Origin: AV80 sp035536995
GTDB taxonomy: Bacteria > Verrucomicrobiota > Verrucomicrobiia > Chthoniobacterales > UBA10450
DNA length: 64,000 bases
Assembly (NCBI GenBank): GCA_035536995.1
Contig: DATLNB010000034.1
Span: forward strand, 1-64,000
Direction: 5' to 3'
Part shown: piece by piece, positions 24,655 to 34,400 of the stretch
Layout of the letters: every line of letters starts with the position of its first letter
How positions within the stretch are numbered: the stretch's first letter is position 1
Notes under the pieces: model-generated
What the model saw: only the letters and a program-made list of their open reading frames with translations
Database searches by the model: none
Told to the model about the DNA's origin: nothing
Position numbers and translations under genes: made by a program

Positions 24655-26460
24655 CTAATTGTTTTGGGCGCGCTTCCGGGCGGTCGGATCGAGAATGCGC
24701 TTCCGAAGCCGGAGAGATTTCGGGGTGGCTTCGACGAATTCATCGGCGCTGATGTACTCAATCGCCCGCTCGAGACTCATCTTGAGGGGCGCCTCCAGCT
24801 GAATGCCTTTGCCGTCCCCCTGGCTGCGCATGTTGGTCAAATGCTTCGCCTTGCAAGGATTCACCGGCAGGTCCTCAGGGCGCGCGTTTTCGCCCACGAT
24901 CATCCCGGAATAAATTTCTTCCTGCGGCCCGATAAAGAGCTTCCCGCGGGCCTGGATGTTATTGAGCGCGTACGCCGTGCTGACTCCGGGCTCCATCGAG
25001 ACCATGACGCCCCGGTTGCGGCCTTCGAGCTCGCCTTTGAACGGCGCATATTCGCGAAACAAATGACTCATCAAGCCTTCACCGCGCGTCAGGTTCACGA
25101 GGTCGCTTTCGAATCCAATCAGGCCGCGAGTTGGAATAATCGCTTCCACTGAAACCCGGCTGGCGTGGTGGTCCATGCTGACGACTTCGCCTTTGCGCGC
25201 CGCCAGGGTTTGCAACACGTCGCCGAGATTATCACTTGGCACCTCGACATAGAGATTTTCCAGGGGCTCGAGCAACCCGCCGTTTTCGTCCCGCTGGTAG
25301 ATGACCTCAGGACGCGAGACCATTACCTCGTAGCCTTCGCGCCGCATTTGCTCGACGAGAATGGCGATCTGCATTTCGCCGCGAGCGTTGATCTCGAAAG
25401 CTCCCGCCGCTTCGGTGTCTTTCATCTGGAGCGAGACATTGCCCCGAGTCTCGCGGACGAGACGCTCGCGGACATGGCGGGCCGTGACGAACTTTCCTTC
25501 CCGGCCCGCGAAAGGTGAATCGTTCACCAGGATGCGCATCCGGATCGTTGGCGGATCGATATCGACGAACTGAAGCGGCGGATGCTCCTCGCGATCGGTC
25601 AGGGTTTCGCCGATATAAACGTCCTCAAACCCGGTCAGGCCCACGATGTCGCCCACGCTGGCGTGCTTCAATTCCACCTGGCCCATTCCCGCGAACGTGA
25701 AAAGGCCGGTCACGTTGGCGCGCTCCCGGCGTCCATCGCGATGGATGCACACGATGGAATCCCCGACGCTGACCCGCCCGCTCACGATCCGGCCAAGCGC
25801 GATCCGTCCGAGGTAGTCACTGTAATCGAGATTCGAGACCAGCATTTGGAAAAAAGGCTCGGGCGAGACCGGCGGCGGTGGCACGTGTTTCACAATTGCC
25901 TCAAACAACGGCGTCATGTCCTCGCTGTTTTCGTGCAGCTCGCGCATGGCAAACCCGCTTTTGGCGCTCGCGTAAATGATTGGGAAATCGAGCTGCTCGT
26001 CGGTTGCCTTCAGCTCAACGAAAAGATCGAAAACGAGATCGAGGACCTTGTGAGGCCGGGCGTTTTCCCGGTCGATCTTATTGATAACGACGATGGGCTT
26101 GGCCTTGTTCTCGAGCGCTTTTCGCAAAACGAACCGCGTTTGCGCCTGTGGACCATCATGCGCATCGACGACCAGCAGGACCCCATCCACCATCTTCATG
26201 ATGCGCTCGACCTCGCCCCCAAAGTCCGCATGGCCCGGGGTATCGACAATGTTGATCCGGTAGCCGTTCCACTGGAAGGCGGCGTTCTTCGCTCGGATCG
26301 TGATCCCCTTCTCCCGCTCGAGGTCCATCGAATCCATCATCCGTTCTTCGACCTTCTGGTTGGCGCGGAAGGTCCCGGATTGGCGCAGGAGTTGATCGAC
26401 AAGAGTGGTCTTGCCGTGGTCAACGTGCGCAATGATGGCGATGTTACGGATCTTATCCAT
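24655..26460 (-). CDS. typA: Ribosome-associated GTPase TypA/BipA
   Basis: A 601-residue translational GTPase. G1 is 'AHVDHGKTTLVDQLLRQSG' near residue 10, the effector loop includes 'ERMMDSMDLEREKGITI', G3 is 'DTPGHADFGGE' and G4 'VINKIDR'. The C-terminal BipA domain has 'SMEPGVSTAYALNNIQARG' and 'KAKHLTNMRSQGDG'. It aids ribosome assembly and translation under stress. The ATG at 26460 is chosen because it directly precedes the family's 'IRNIAIIAHVDHGK' start; seven more residues would be non-homologous. Confidence 0.96.
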   Translation of the reverse strand: MDKIRNIAIIAHVDHGKTTLVDQLLRQSGTFRANQKVEERMMDSMDLEREKGITIRAKNAAFQWNGYRINIVDTPGHADFGGEVERIMKMVDGVLLVVDAHDGPQAQTRFVLRKALENKAKPIVVINKIDRENARPHKVLDLVFDLFVELKATDEQLDFPIIYASAKSGFAMRELHENSEDMTPLFEAIVKHVPPPPVSPEPFFQMLVSNLDYSDYLGRIALGRIVSGRVSVGDSIVCIHRDGRRERANVTGLFTFAGMGQVELKHASVGDIVGLTGFEDVYIGETLTDREEHPPLQFVDIDPPTIRMRILVNDSPFAGREGKFVTARHVRERLVRETRGNVSLQMKDTEAAGAFEINARGEMQIAILVEQMRREGYEVMVSRPEVIYQRDENGGLLEPLENLYVEVPSDNLGDVLQTLAARKGEVVSMDHHASRVSVEAIIPTRGLIGFESDLVNLTRGEGLMSHLFREYAPFKGELEGRNRGVMVSMEPGVSTAYALNNIQARGKLFIGPQEEIYSGMIVGENARPEDLPVNPCKAKHLTNMRSQGDGKGIQLEAPLKMSLERAIEYISADEFVEATPKSLRLRKRILDPTARKRAQNN

Positions 26461-26477
26461 GTGACCGGGTTTGTAGA

Positions 26478-26520
26478 GCAACCGCTCCGGTTGCCGCCGA
26501 TGGCAGGCGGAACGTCCGCC
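26478..26520. repeat. Pair of short hairpins upstream of typA
   Basis: GCAACCG-ctc-CGGTTGC (26478-26494) and GGCGG-AACGT-CCGCC (26506-26520) are perfect small inverted repeats, followed by CCTACAG. They fit the scattered palindromic repeat families of this window. No gene is visible in 26461-26617. Confidence 0.55.
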
Positions 26521-26617
26521 CTACAGTTTCGGAGCGCGGAATATGGCGGCGGGAACCGCGCCCGTCAACCGGGCGCGGTCCCTGACGTAGCCGATGATCA
26601 ACAATACGAATGATCGC

Positions 26618-29600
26618 TCACGGGCCGCGGTCGTACACTTCCACGAGTCCGACGCCGGTCGAATCGTTGACCCCGGCAAGAATCGCGGTGTAGAGGCCGG
26701 GGGCCAGGGTTGCCGCTATGGCTGATTCTTTGCCGTTGGCAGGCGCCAGGCCGGCACCGCTGATTTCGGTCGCCTGGATTGGGTCGTCGGCCCAATCGTT
26801 GTTCGCTCTCAGCAGCGTGCCGTTCTGATTGCGCAGCTCGAGGGTCGGATCAGGCAACGTGTTCGGAACTCCCTGTGCGCTCAGGCTTGGACCAAGGCCG
26901 CGAATGATGATGCGATCGTTTCCGGTGGTGCCGAGAATAAAGCCGGCGATGACAACGCGATCGCCTGTCCCGACAAAGGCACGCGTGCTGAGGTTGGCGA
27001 GCTTGGAGCTCGCCCCGGTGTTCACATCATAGACTTCAACGAGGCTTATACCGGCACCAGTGCCATTGCCGCGAACAATCGCAGTGTAAGCCCCCGGAGG
27101 CAGAGTCAGATCGACCGCTGCTTCGGAGTCGTTCGTCGGGGCCAGCCCGGTGGCCTTGATCTCCATTTCCTGAGTATCCCGCCAGTTGTTGTTACTGACC
27201 GTGCTGAATCCAGCCGGACCGTGAATCTCAAGCGTCGGATCCGCCAAGACCTCGGAGTCGGAGAAGCCGAACTTGGTTAAGGACGGCCCGATGGCCCGAA
27301 CGACGACATGCTTCGGCACGCTGCCGGTGATGATGAAACCGCCGATACCAGCGTTATCGCCAACGTCCGTGTGCATGCGGGTGGACAGATTCTGCGCCTG
27401 CGTAATCGGCGCCGGAGTAGGCGTCGGCGTGACGGCCGCGCCCGGGACGCAGGCCGTCGGCAGATTGATGTTCGTGACCGCGATGTCGTCAAGGTAGAAG
27501 CCCTTGTAGTTCGTCGCTGGATCAGAAGTAAACACCCACCGGAATTTAATGGTATCGCCCGGAGTCAAACCGGTCAGCCGATGACACCGGCGGGCATAGG
27601 CTGTCAGGTCGCCAGTCATGTAGGTCGTGCAATCACCGGTAGGCAGCAAAGAAGGACCGGTGATGACCGGCTTCGATGCGGGGAAGCCGCAGGCGTTGAT
27701 CGGCGGGTCGTCCGTGCATTCGAGGGTTGCATAGTCCCCGGTCACGTCGGAGCTCATGCAGCCGTTGGCGGCGGAGTTGTTCGGCGCGGGCAGGTCGGTC
27801 CATGCACCGCCGTTCCGTGAATATTCTATCGCGATGCCGTCCCAATTTTTCTCGAATTGGTGCCGTTCCCAGTAAGTCAGATTCACGTTGTCGGCGCCGA
27901 CGGTAAGGACCGGCGTTTCGGCGGCGGAACACTCGAGGTCGCCGTAAGTCGCGTCCGGAGCAGGTCCGGCATTTCGGTAGGCGTAATCACCGCCGGCCGT
28001 GTGATTGGCGCTGGGATCCTGGGCGCCGCTGACAATTCTCCAGGCGGTGCTCTGTGAACCGACATTGAGGCGCAGGAAGGAGGTCGTGTCGCCGCCGCCG
28101 TCCGTCCATGTGCCAGGAGTGGGCTGACTGCCGGGGCCATAGGCGGTACCCGCGATGACCTTGTTGTTCCCTTCTTCATTGCCTGCGCACGCTCCGCCAG
28201 CGGCAGTGCTGTCGTCGCTCGCTCGTACGACGTAATAATAAGTGATGCCGCTGGTCAGGTTGTCGGTATCGACGTAGGAACTCGGGCCAGAAATGCAGCT
28301 CGCAATGCGGTTGCTCGGACTCGGCACGAAGTCGGGGATGGTACCGCGATAAATGTTGTACCTGACCTGCGCGAGCGGACAACTCGGCGTCGCGGGCGTC
28401 CAACTCAGGACGATGCCACACGCTGGGCCGTCCACGCTCGTCGCGCCTGTGACACCGGCGAAAGTCGGTTTTAAGCTGCAGTTCCCGGTCGCTGTCGCCA
28501 CGGCCGCAGCGCTCCGCACGAGTGCCTGGCATCGGCCGCCGGCATCGGTCGCCGCGATTACCCGATAACTATAGGTCACGCCTCCCTGAACCGCGGTGTC
28601 GGTGAAGCTCGTAGAGGAACCGGGGACAAATGCGAGCGGCTGATAAAACCCTTGGCTTCCCACCGGGCCGGTCGCGCGTTCGATGGCATAACTGCCCGGG
28701 GCGGGCGCGACCGCGGTCCAGTTCACCTGAATTTGATTAGGCGCTGTAGCGGTTGCAGTGACATTCCCCGGAGCACTGGCCGGGCGCGTGGTGCAGGTGG
28801 AGGGCTGGCACTGGCTGGTAGAAAAACTCGCCGACGCGATCCGGGTGCTCCAGTCGAAGTTGCTGTTAGCCCCTTGTCCCTGGCGGTAATACTCGTTCGC
28901 GTGCCAGAAAGTGCAGTCGTCCGCCGGGTCGATGCTGGTGCTCGCGTAATCGCCCCAGCGCCCGAGTCTGGCTTCGTCCGCTGGCGGTGGGTCCGAGGCG
29001 ACATTCCGGTTGCCAGTCTGGATGATGGTTTCGGGGACGGTCATCGTGCCGAGCGGATGGTTTGCCGCGCGGCCGGTGTAGCGAATTGAATGAGCATCGA
29101 CCGGCTCGAGTGTGCCGGTGGCGGTGTAGCCGACGATCATGTTCCCAGCGGCATCCTGGGCGATCGAGGACATCCAGCGGGAACGGCCGTTGGGCTCGTC
29201 CGCAATCGTCCCCTGCTGGTAGGTGCATGGATACGAACTGCAAACCGAATCAGGCTGCCCGGAAATTCGGAACTCATACCAGCGAACGCCCGAAACCACG
29301 CCCGGGACGCCAGGGTCCACCGCGTGGGAGACGACCAGCGATTCGTGGTCGATGAAGTTCCGATAGGCCAGTCGAAACATGAGACGATCGCCCAGTGAGT
29401 CGAGAGTCGATACGGTGTTGGGCTGAGGGATGCACTGGCCACCGGCACCGCCACACGGGGCCGTCGCCGGTGCGACCGGCATTTTCGCCTGCAGGGTGCG
29501 GATAGTATTTGCCGCGTTGCTGAAATCCACTTTCATCCGGTAGAGGTACATCCCATCGGCATGCACGGAGGTGAAGATGCCCGGAGCCCCTGTTGGAGGC

Positions 29601-30817
29601 GGCGCGAAGCCATCGAGGTCCGCAGGCATGTGGCCGCCTTCCAAAGGATCGTTTATGACCTGGTAAGTCGCGGTCGGGTCACCAGCGAGCATCTTGGCGC
29701 GGTCCATGGCGCCGAAGCTGGCGGCATGGAAGGAGAAGGTCTCCGGGTCGTCAGTGTCAGGCGTAAAGTGGTGGGCCATGACATAGTAGGCGTCGGTCCA
29801 AACGCCGTAGTGCGGATAGTCGCCGAAATCGCCGTCCGGCACCGCAAAGGCGTAACGAAAATATTGCCCGGTTGCATCCGCAGTCTTCGAGATGGCCACG
29901 CACTGATAGAAGATACCGTTCGAGCTGGGGTCGGGGTCCGGGTCGGAGTCCGTCGAGGAAGTAAACTGCGAGAGCAGCCAGCGATTGGCCACTTTGTCAT
30001 AAACCACGATCGGGTCACCGGCATTCTGGGCTTCACACTCTCCGCCAAAGCCTGCCCAGAGCGTATCGTTGCCGACCGGGCCAAGAACCGACGTCGCCGT
30101 TTTGGTCGCGCGGTTGAGCGACCATATCTGGTAGCGGGTGTTGACCATCTCCACGTATTGGTTATTGCCGACGGAACCGTTGGTATCCGGCGGGTATCCG
30201 GCGTCTTCCAGCAGCAGCGTCCCCCCGGGGATGCCATCGAAATTGAAACCGGTCTCAGCGGCGTCCGCAGCGTTGGGTCCGTTGACTGAATCTTTAGTCT
30301 TCGGCGCGACCTGGGTTACGGGGTCCTTCTGATTGGAGCGGAGCGTGCGCCAGGGTGGAAGAGGGAGCTCCGGAGGCTGTTTCCTTGGCCGATGGGGAAT
30401 GGAGATCTTGGCCAGTTCGGACAGGGGCGGAGAGACGTCGAAGCGCGAGGGGGAGATGGAGTAGACGCTCTGTCCCAGAGCGTTCGTTTTCTTCGTGACA
30501 GTAGGTTGCACGCCATTAAAGGGGATCCTGGGGGCGGGTGCCGTCGTTGCCTTGGTTGCACCAGGCATGTTGGTTTTCCCGGCCATCGATCTCCGAGGCG
30601 GAGCATCTTTATCCTCGCCGCCGAGCTTGCTCCTCTTCATCGCCAGCTTCGATTGAGCCGGCGCCTGCTTTTGAGCGCTGACCCAGCGAACGAGGGAAAA
30701 TCCTCGCCACGAGGCTGAAGCGGTGACCGCCAAAGAAAGCCCGGTGAGGCAAAGCGTGGCGGCGATGAGCAGACGAAGGTTGATGTACGCAGAGAGAGAA
30801 GGACGGCTCTTTTTCAT
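26618..30817 (-). CDS. Large secreted protein with FN3 domains and duplicated C-terminal domain
   Basis: A 1399-residue exported protein. A signal peptide with a hydrophobic core occupies about 12-35. Residues about 190-660 are a domain I do not recognise, with 'GTLLLEDAGYPPDTNGSVG' and repeated aromatic/Asp phrases suggesting a beta-propeller. Two fibronectin type III domains follow ('APGNVTATATAPNQIQVNW' near 670; the second contains 'GPACGIVLSWTPATP'). Then comes a jelly-roll-like segment ('LDDIAVTNI') and a short Thr-Pro linker. Residues about 1147-1399 are two copies of the 'LSTR...GPSL' domain shared with the proteins at 10511 and 31484. Several Cys pairs suggest disulphides outside the cytoplasm. 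Substrate and role are unknown. Confidence 0.82.
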   Translation of the reverse strand: MKKSRPSLSAYINLRLLIAATLCLTGLSLAVTASASWRGFSLVRWVSAQKQAPAQSKLAMKRSKLGGEDKDAPPRRSMAGKTNMPGATKATTAPAPRIPFNGVQPTVTKKTNALGQSVYSISPSRFDVSPPLSELAKISIPHRPRKQPPELPLPPWRTLRSNQKDPVTQVAPKTKDSVNGPNAADAAETGFNFDGIPGGTLLLEDAGYPPDTNGSVGNNQYVEMVNTRYQIWSLNRATKTATSVLGPVGNDTLWAGFGGECEAQNAGDPIVVYDKVANRWLLSQFTSSTDSDPDPDPSSNGIFYQCVAISKTADATGQYFRYAFAVPDGDFGDYPHYGVWTDAYYVMAHHFTPDTDDPETFSFHAASFGAMDRAKMLAGDPTATYQVINDPLEGGHMPADLDGFAPPPTGAPGIFTSVHADGMYLYRMKVDFSNAANTIRTLQAKMPVAPATAPCGGAGGQCIPQPNTVSTLDSLGDRLMFRLAYRNFIDHESLVVSHAVDPGVPGVVSGVRWYEFRISGQPDSVCSSYPCTYQQGTIADEPNGRSRWMSSIAQDAAGNMIVGYTATGTLEPVDAHSIRYTGRAANHPLGTMTVPETIIQTGNRNVASDPPPADEARLGRWGDYASTSIDPADDCTFWHANEYYRQGQGANSNFDWSTRIASASFSTSQCQPSTCTTRPASAPGNVTATATAPNQIQVNWTAVAPAPGSYAIERATGPVGSQGFYQPLAFVPGSSTSFTDTAVQGGVTYSYRVIAATDAGGRCQALVRSAAAVATATGNCSLKPTFAGVTGATSVDGPACGIVLSWTPATPSCPLAQVRYNIYRGTIPDFVPSPSNRIASCISGPSSYVDTDNLTSGITYYYVVRASDDSTAAGGACAGNEEGNNKVIAGTAYGPGSQPTPGTWTDGGGDTTSFLRLNVGSQSTAWRIVSGAQDPSANHTAGGDYAYRNAGPAPDATYGDLECSAAETPVLTVGADNVNLTYWERHQFEKNWDGIAIEYSRNGGAWTDLPAPNNSAANGCMSSDVTGDYATLECTDDPPINACGFPASKPVITGPSLLPTGDCTTYMTGDLTAYARRCHRLTGLTPGDTIKFRWVFTSDPATNYKGFYLDDIAVTNINLPTACVPGAAVTPTPTPAPITQAQNLSTRMHTDVGDNAGIGGFIITGSVPKHVVVRAIGPSLTKFGFSDSEVLADPTLEIHGPAGFSTVSNNNWRDTQEMEIKATGLAPTNDSEAAVDLTLPPGAYTAIVRGNGTGAGISLVEVYDVNTGASSKLANLSTRAFVGTGDRVVIAGFILGTTGNDRIIIRGLGPSLSAQGVPNTLPDPTLELRNQNGTLLRANNDWADDPIQATEISGAGLAPANGKESAIAATLAPGLYTAILAGVNDSTGVGLVEVYDRGP

Positions 30818-30939
30818 GTGGTGTGAGTGTGGCGGCGGATCGAAATGATCCGTTACTCTTTAATCGAGAGGGAACGCGCGCGTGGATGGACTGCGGGCGA
30901 GCAGAGTCCATCATGACTAAAATGTAATACCGGATCGAA

Positions 30940-31338
30940 TTACCGGGGCGACATCACATCGAGCGCCGGTCCGATCTCGAAATTCACGCGAACGGTCTGA
31001 CCTGCCACCACAACAAAGGGACGGGGCGGGGCGGCGCGCCGTCCCCGCTTCCTCGCTTGGAGAAGGTACTCTCCGGCGGGCAACGCGACCCGGTAATGCC
31101 CTTGGCGGTCAGCTTTGATTTCGAGGACCTCGTTCTTGCCATCCTTGCTCGTAACGACCAGAGGATAATCCGCATAATCGGGCTTGTTCTGGGTGGTGCT
31201 GTTTCCATCGGCCAGCTCAACGGCCTTCGCGACGGAGACTTGGAGTTCGCCTTCAAGGATGCCTGTCCCGCCCGCCGAGCTCGCGTAAGCAGAGATGCTG
31301 AGCAAAAAAGCGATGGCCACGGTCGCAAGCGCCTTCAC
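30940..31338 (-). CDS. Small secreted protein, carboxypeptidase-regulatory-like fold
   Basis: A 132-residue protein with a signal peptide (about 1-20, ending 'SAYAS'). The mature part alternates beta-strands: 'EVLEIKADRQGHYRVALPAGEYLLQARKR' then 'FVVVAGQTVRVNFEIGP', the pattern of a transthyretin-like/CarboxypepD_reg domain in which the loop 'GHYRVALPAGEY' is typical. Likely a small cell-surface or periplasmic binding protein. GTG start. It stands between two giant exported proteins on the same strand, with a terminator-like hairpin upstream. Confidence 0.72.
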   Translation of the reverse strand: MKALATVAIAFLLSISAYASSAGGTGILEGELQVSVAKAVELADGNSTTQNKPDYADYPLVVTSKDGKNEVLEIKADRQGHYRVALPAGEYLLQARKRGRRAAPPRPFVVVAGQTVRVNFEIGPALDVMSPR

Positions 31339-31423
31339 CTGGCAACGCTACGCCCGGAACCGGCGGATGGCGACCGATTCCTGCCCCCACGACCGCGGCC
31401 GGCCTAACGAGCGGTCGCGTTCA

Positions 31424-31462
31424 AAAAGCAAACAGCTCCAACCGCGAACGGCTGGAGCTGTT
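31424..31462 (-). terminator. Rho-independent terminator after the Asp-box protein gene
   Basis: On the minus strand a 10-bp perfect stem (AACAGCTCCA/TGGAGCTGTT, 31431-31440 and 31453-31462) is followed by TGCTTTTTG. It lies 21 bp after the stop codon at 31484. Confidence 0.75.
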
Positions 31463-31483
31463 GCTGATGCGCATTTGCGGCGG

Positions 31484-34400
31484 CTACGGTCCGCGGTCGT
31501 AAACTTCAACTACCCCGACACCGGTTCCGTTATTGAGACCGGAGAGGAGCGCGGTGTAGAGGCCCGGCGGCAGCGTTGCCGCGATCGCGGATTCCTGCGG
31601 ATTCGTCGGCGTCAGGCCCGCGGAAGAAACTTCGGCGGCCTGTGTCGGATCGTCCTGCCAATCATTGTTCGAGCTGACCAGCGTGCCGTTGCCATCGCGC
31701 AGCTCGAGGGTCGGATCAGCCAGCGGAGCTGTCACCCCGAACGCAGCCAGGCTCGGCCCGAGACCCCGGATCACGACGCGATCATCGCCCGCGTTATTGC
31801 CGAGGACAAACCCGGCAATGACTACGTTGCCACCGGTGCCAACAAAGGCGCGTGTGCTCAGGTTCGCGAGCTTGGAGGCTGCCGCAGTATTGAGGTCGTA
31901 GACTTCCACGAGGGCGATCCCGGCCTGAGGCGTTCCCGTGTTGCCACGGACGATCGCGGTGTAAGCGCCCGGAGGCAGCGTCGCGTCGATGGCCGCTTCC
32001 AGATCGTTCGTCGGCGGTAAACCGTCCGCTTTGATCTGGGACTGCTGCGTGTCGCGCCAGTTGTTGTTGGTGATGGTCCCGAAGGCGCCGGGTCCGTGGA
32101 CCTCGAGCGTCGGGTCAGCCAGCACTTCGGAGGCGTCGAAGCCGAATTTCGTTAACGACGGCCCGATCGCGCGGATGATGACATGTTTCGCCGCGCTGCC
32201 GGTGATGATGAAACCCCCGATCCCCGCGTTATCACCTGCATCAACGTGCATACGGGTCGACAGGTTCACCGCCTGGGAAGCCGGAGTCGGCGTCGGGGTC
32301 GGTGTAGGTGTCGGAGTAGGCGTCGCAGTTGGCGTAGGCGTAGGCGTCGGGGTTGGCGTCGGCGTCGGGGTTGGCGTCGGAGTCGGTGCGGCGGTGATCG
32401 TGACGGTCTCCTCCGGATCAGCGCAGGTGTTCCTGACGAAGTTGTTGTTCAAGTCGCCATTGTAAGTTGCGACCCAGTAGTACGTCCCTGGCTGCGTCGG
32501 TGTATAAGTAGCCGAATCGTAGCTCCCGTTATCAGCGACGGAGACGGTCGAGGTGAACACCGGCGTTCCTGTGCACGTCCCGTCGTTAAACAGTCGGAAT
32601 GTGATCGTGCCGGTAGGCGACAGACCGCCGGCAAGCGTGGCCGTGTCCCTGATGGAAGTGCCGATGGTAGCGCTATTAGGCTGCGCCTGCGTCGTCAGGA
32701 TCGGTGTGGTCAACGCCGCATTCGGCAGATCGGCAACCCAGGCACTGCGTCCGTGAGTGGCGGCATACAGCTTCTTGCCATCGGGAGTGATGGTCAGGCC
32801 GGTGATTTCCACCATCGGCATGTTCGTCCCAGCGACTTCCCAGTCGGTGGTGCCATTTGGCAAACGAAGAACGCCGAAGTCGTTCGAGGCGAAAACGTCC
32901 CCGTTTGGACCGCGCGCAATCGACGTGGCCGGGAAGTCGGGGAATGCCCCGGGCCCTGATCCGTCGAGGTTTGTGAATGTCGCGCTCGGTCCCGCCGGGT
33001 TGAACACGACCGAGTAAATGTGACCCGGCTGCCCGGGCGTATTGAACGCGTAGCCGCCGTAAGCCACCCAGGCATGATTCGGATTAGTCGGGTCAACGTA
33101 GATGCTGGTAATGGCGCGGTTCGGCGCGTTCGCGTCCAGGCTATCCACGCGGGTATAGGTCACCGTATTGGGCACGGCCGCGTTAGCGTTCTTTGAAACG
33201 AACAAGCGACCAGTGGTGGTGGCGGCCCAAAGGGTCACAGCGTCCGCCGGGGTCCGGCCCAGGAAAGAGACGTTGCCGCCCGATCGCGTAGTGCCGCGAT
33301 AATCTCCAGCATTACTTGCCGTCAAATTCGTCGCGCCGGTTGGCCCGATCGCCATGAAATCGCCGCAACCAGTCAGAGTGACGGCCGTGAACAGGTTACA
33401 GTTTGCCTCTAGCTGGGCTTGCGGGCCGCCCCAGTCCTGGGTTCGCCAGACGCTGAGCCCGCCAGCGAAGATCGTTTGCGGGGCCGCGGGGCTTGGATCG
33501 GCGATTTTCGGCCCGTAAAACAGGAATGACGTTTCGATACCGTTGTAAATATACACCCAGTGCAACGGATCCCCGTTGCGGAAGTTGGCGAATATTGAGC
33601 GTCCCGTCGTACTGGCGAAGCGCAGTGCTGGATTCCCAGAAGCAAACCCAGACAGACCACCGTCGCCAAAAAATATTTGCGGCCATGATGGTGAGTTCAG
33701 AGTCTGGAACGTGCCGTTGTCCTGCGTGCCACCCTGAACGTTCGTGTTGTCGGTCGGTGAGACACTCAGGCTCTGGAACTGCAGAGTCGAAAGCCCCACG
33801 TTCATGGTGATCAACTTCGTCGGAACGGCTTTGAGCAACTGCTGGCAGGTAGCGAGGTCGTTCCCGGTGATACCGGTGGGCGGCTGCCTCGACGTATCCG
33901 TGCAGGTATTGGAAATATCCGTGAACGTTCCGTCCGTTCGGACGACGCCGCCGTCGCTGCCGTAGATCGCGATATTCGTGCCGGGAACTTCAACGACCGC
34001 GTGGCTGTCCGGGTGCATTCCGGGTTGCGAAAACGTGAGGCTGTTGGCGGGCGGATTCGATTGCGGGCCGAATTCCGCGCTCCAGGTCATATCGGTAAAG
34101 GTCGCGCCGGCGTCAGTCGAACGCAGAAACGCGCGTCCGTCGTTCCTCGTGCTGTACTGATCGTAGTCGTATGAGCCACCGACGTAGAGCACATCGGGTT
34201 TCCCTGGCGGAGTGTAGATAACGTTGTCATACCAGCATTGCGCGCCGGCCGCGGTACTGGAGCAATAGCCGGTGGATTGGTTCTTCACTGGGCCCGCATC
34301 CTGGGCGGCGCTGAGGTCCGTAAAACTGGCGTCATTGGCTGCAGCCACGGCGTCATCGGTTCGATAGACGTGCGCCAGGTTGGCCGCCCCAAGGTTCCCG

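Noticed and set aside
25582..26613. Long plus-strand frame opposite typA
   Set aside because: typA is certain from its GTPase motifs, and the antisense frame is a by-product of high G+C codon use.
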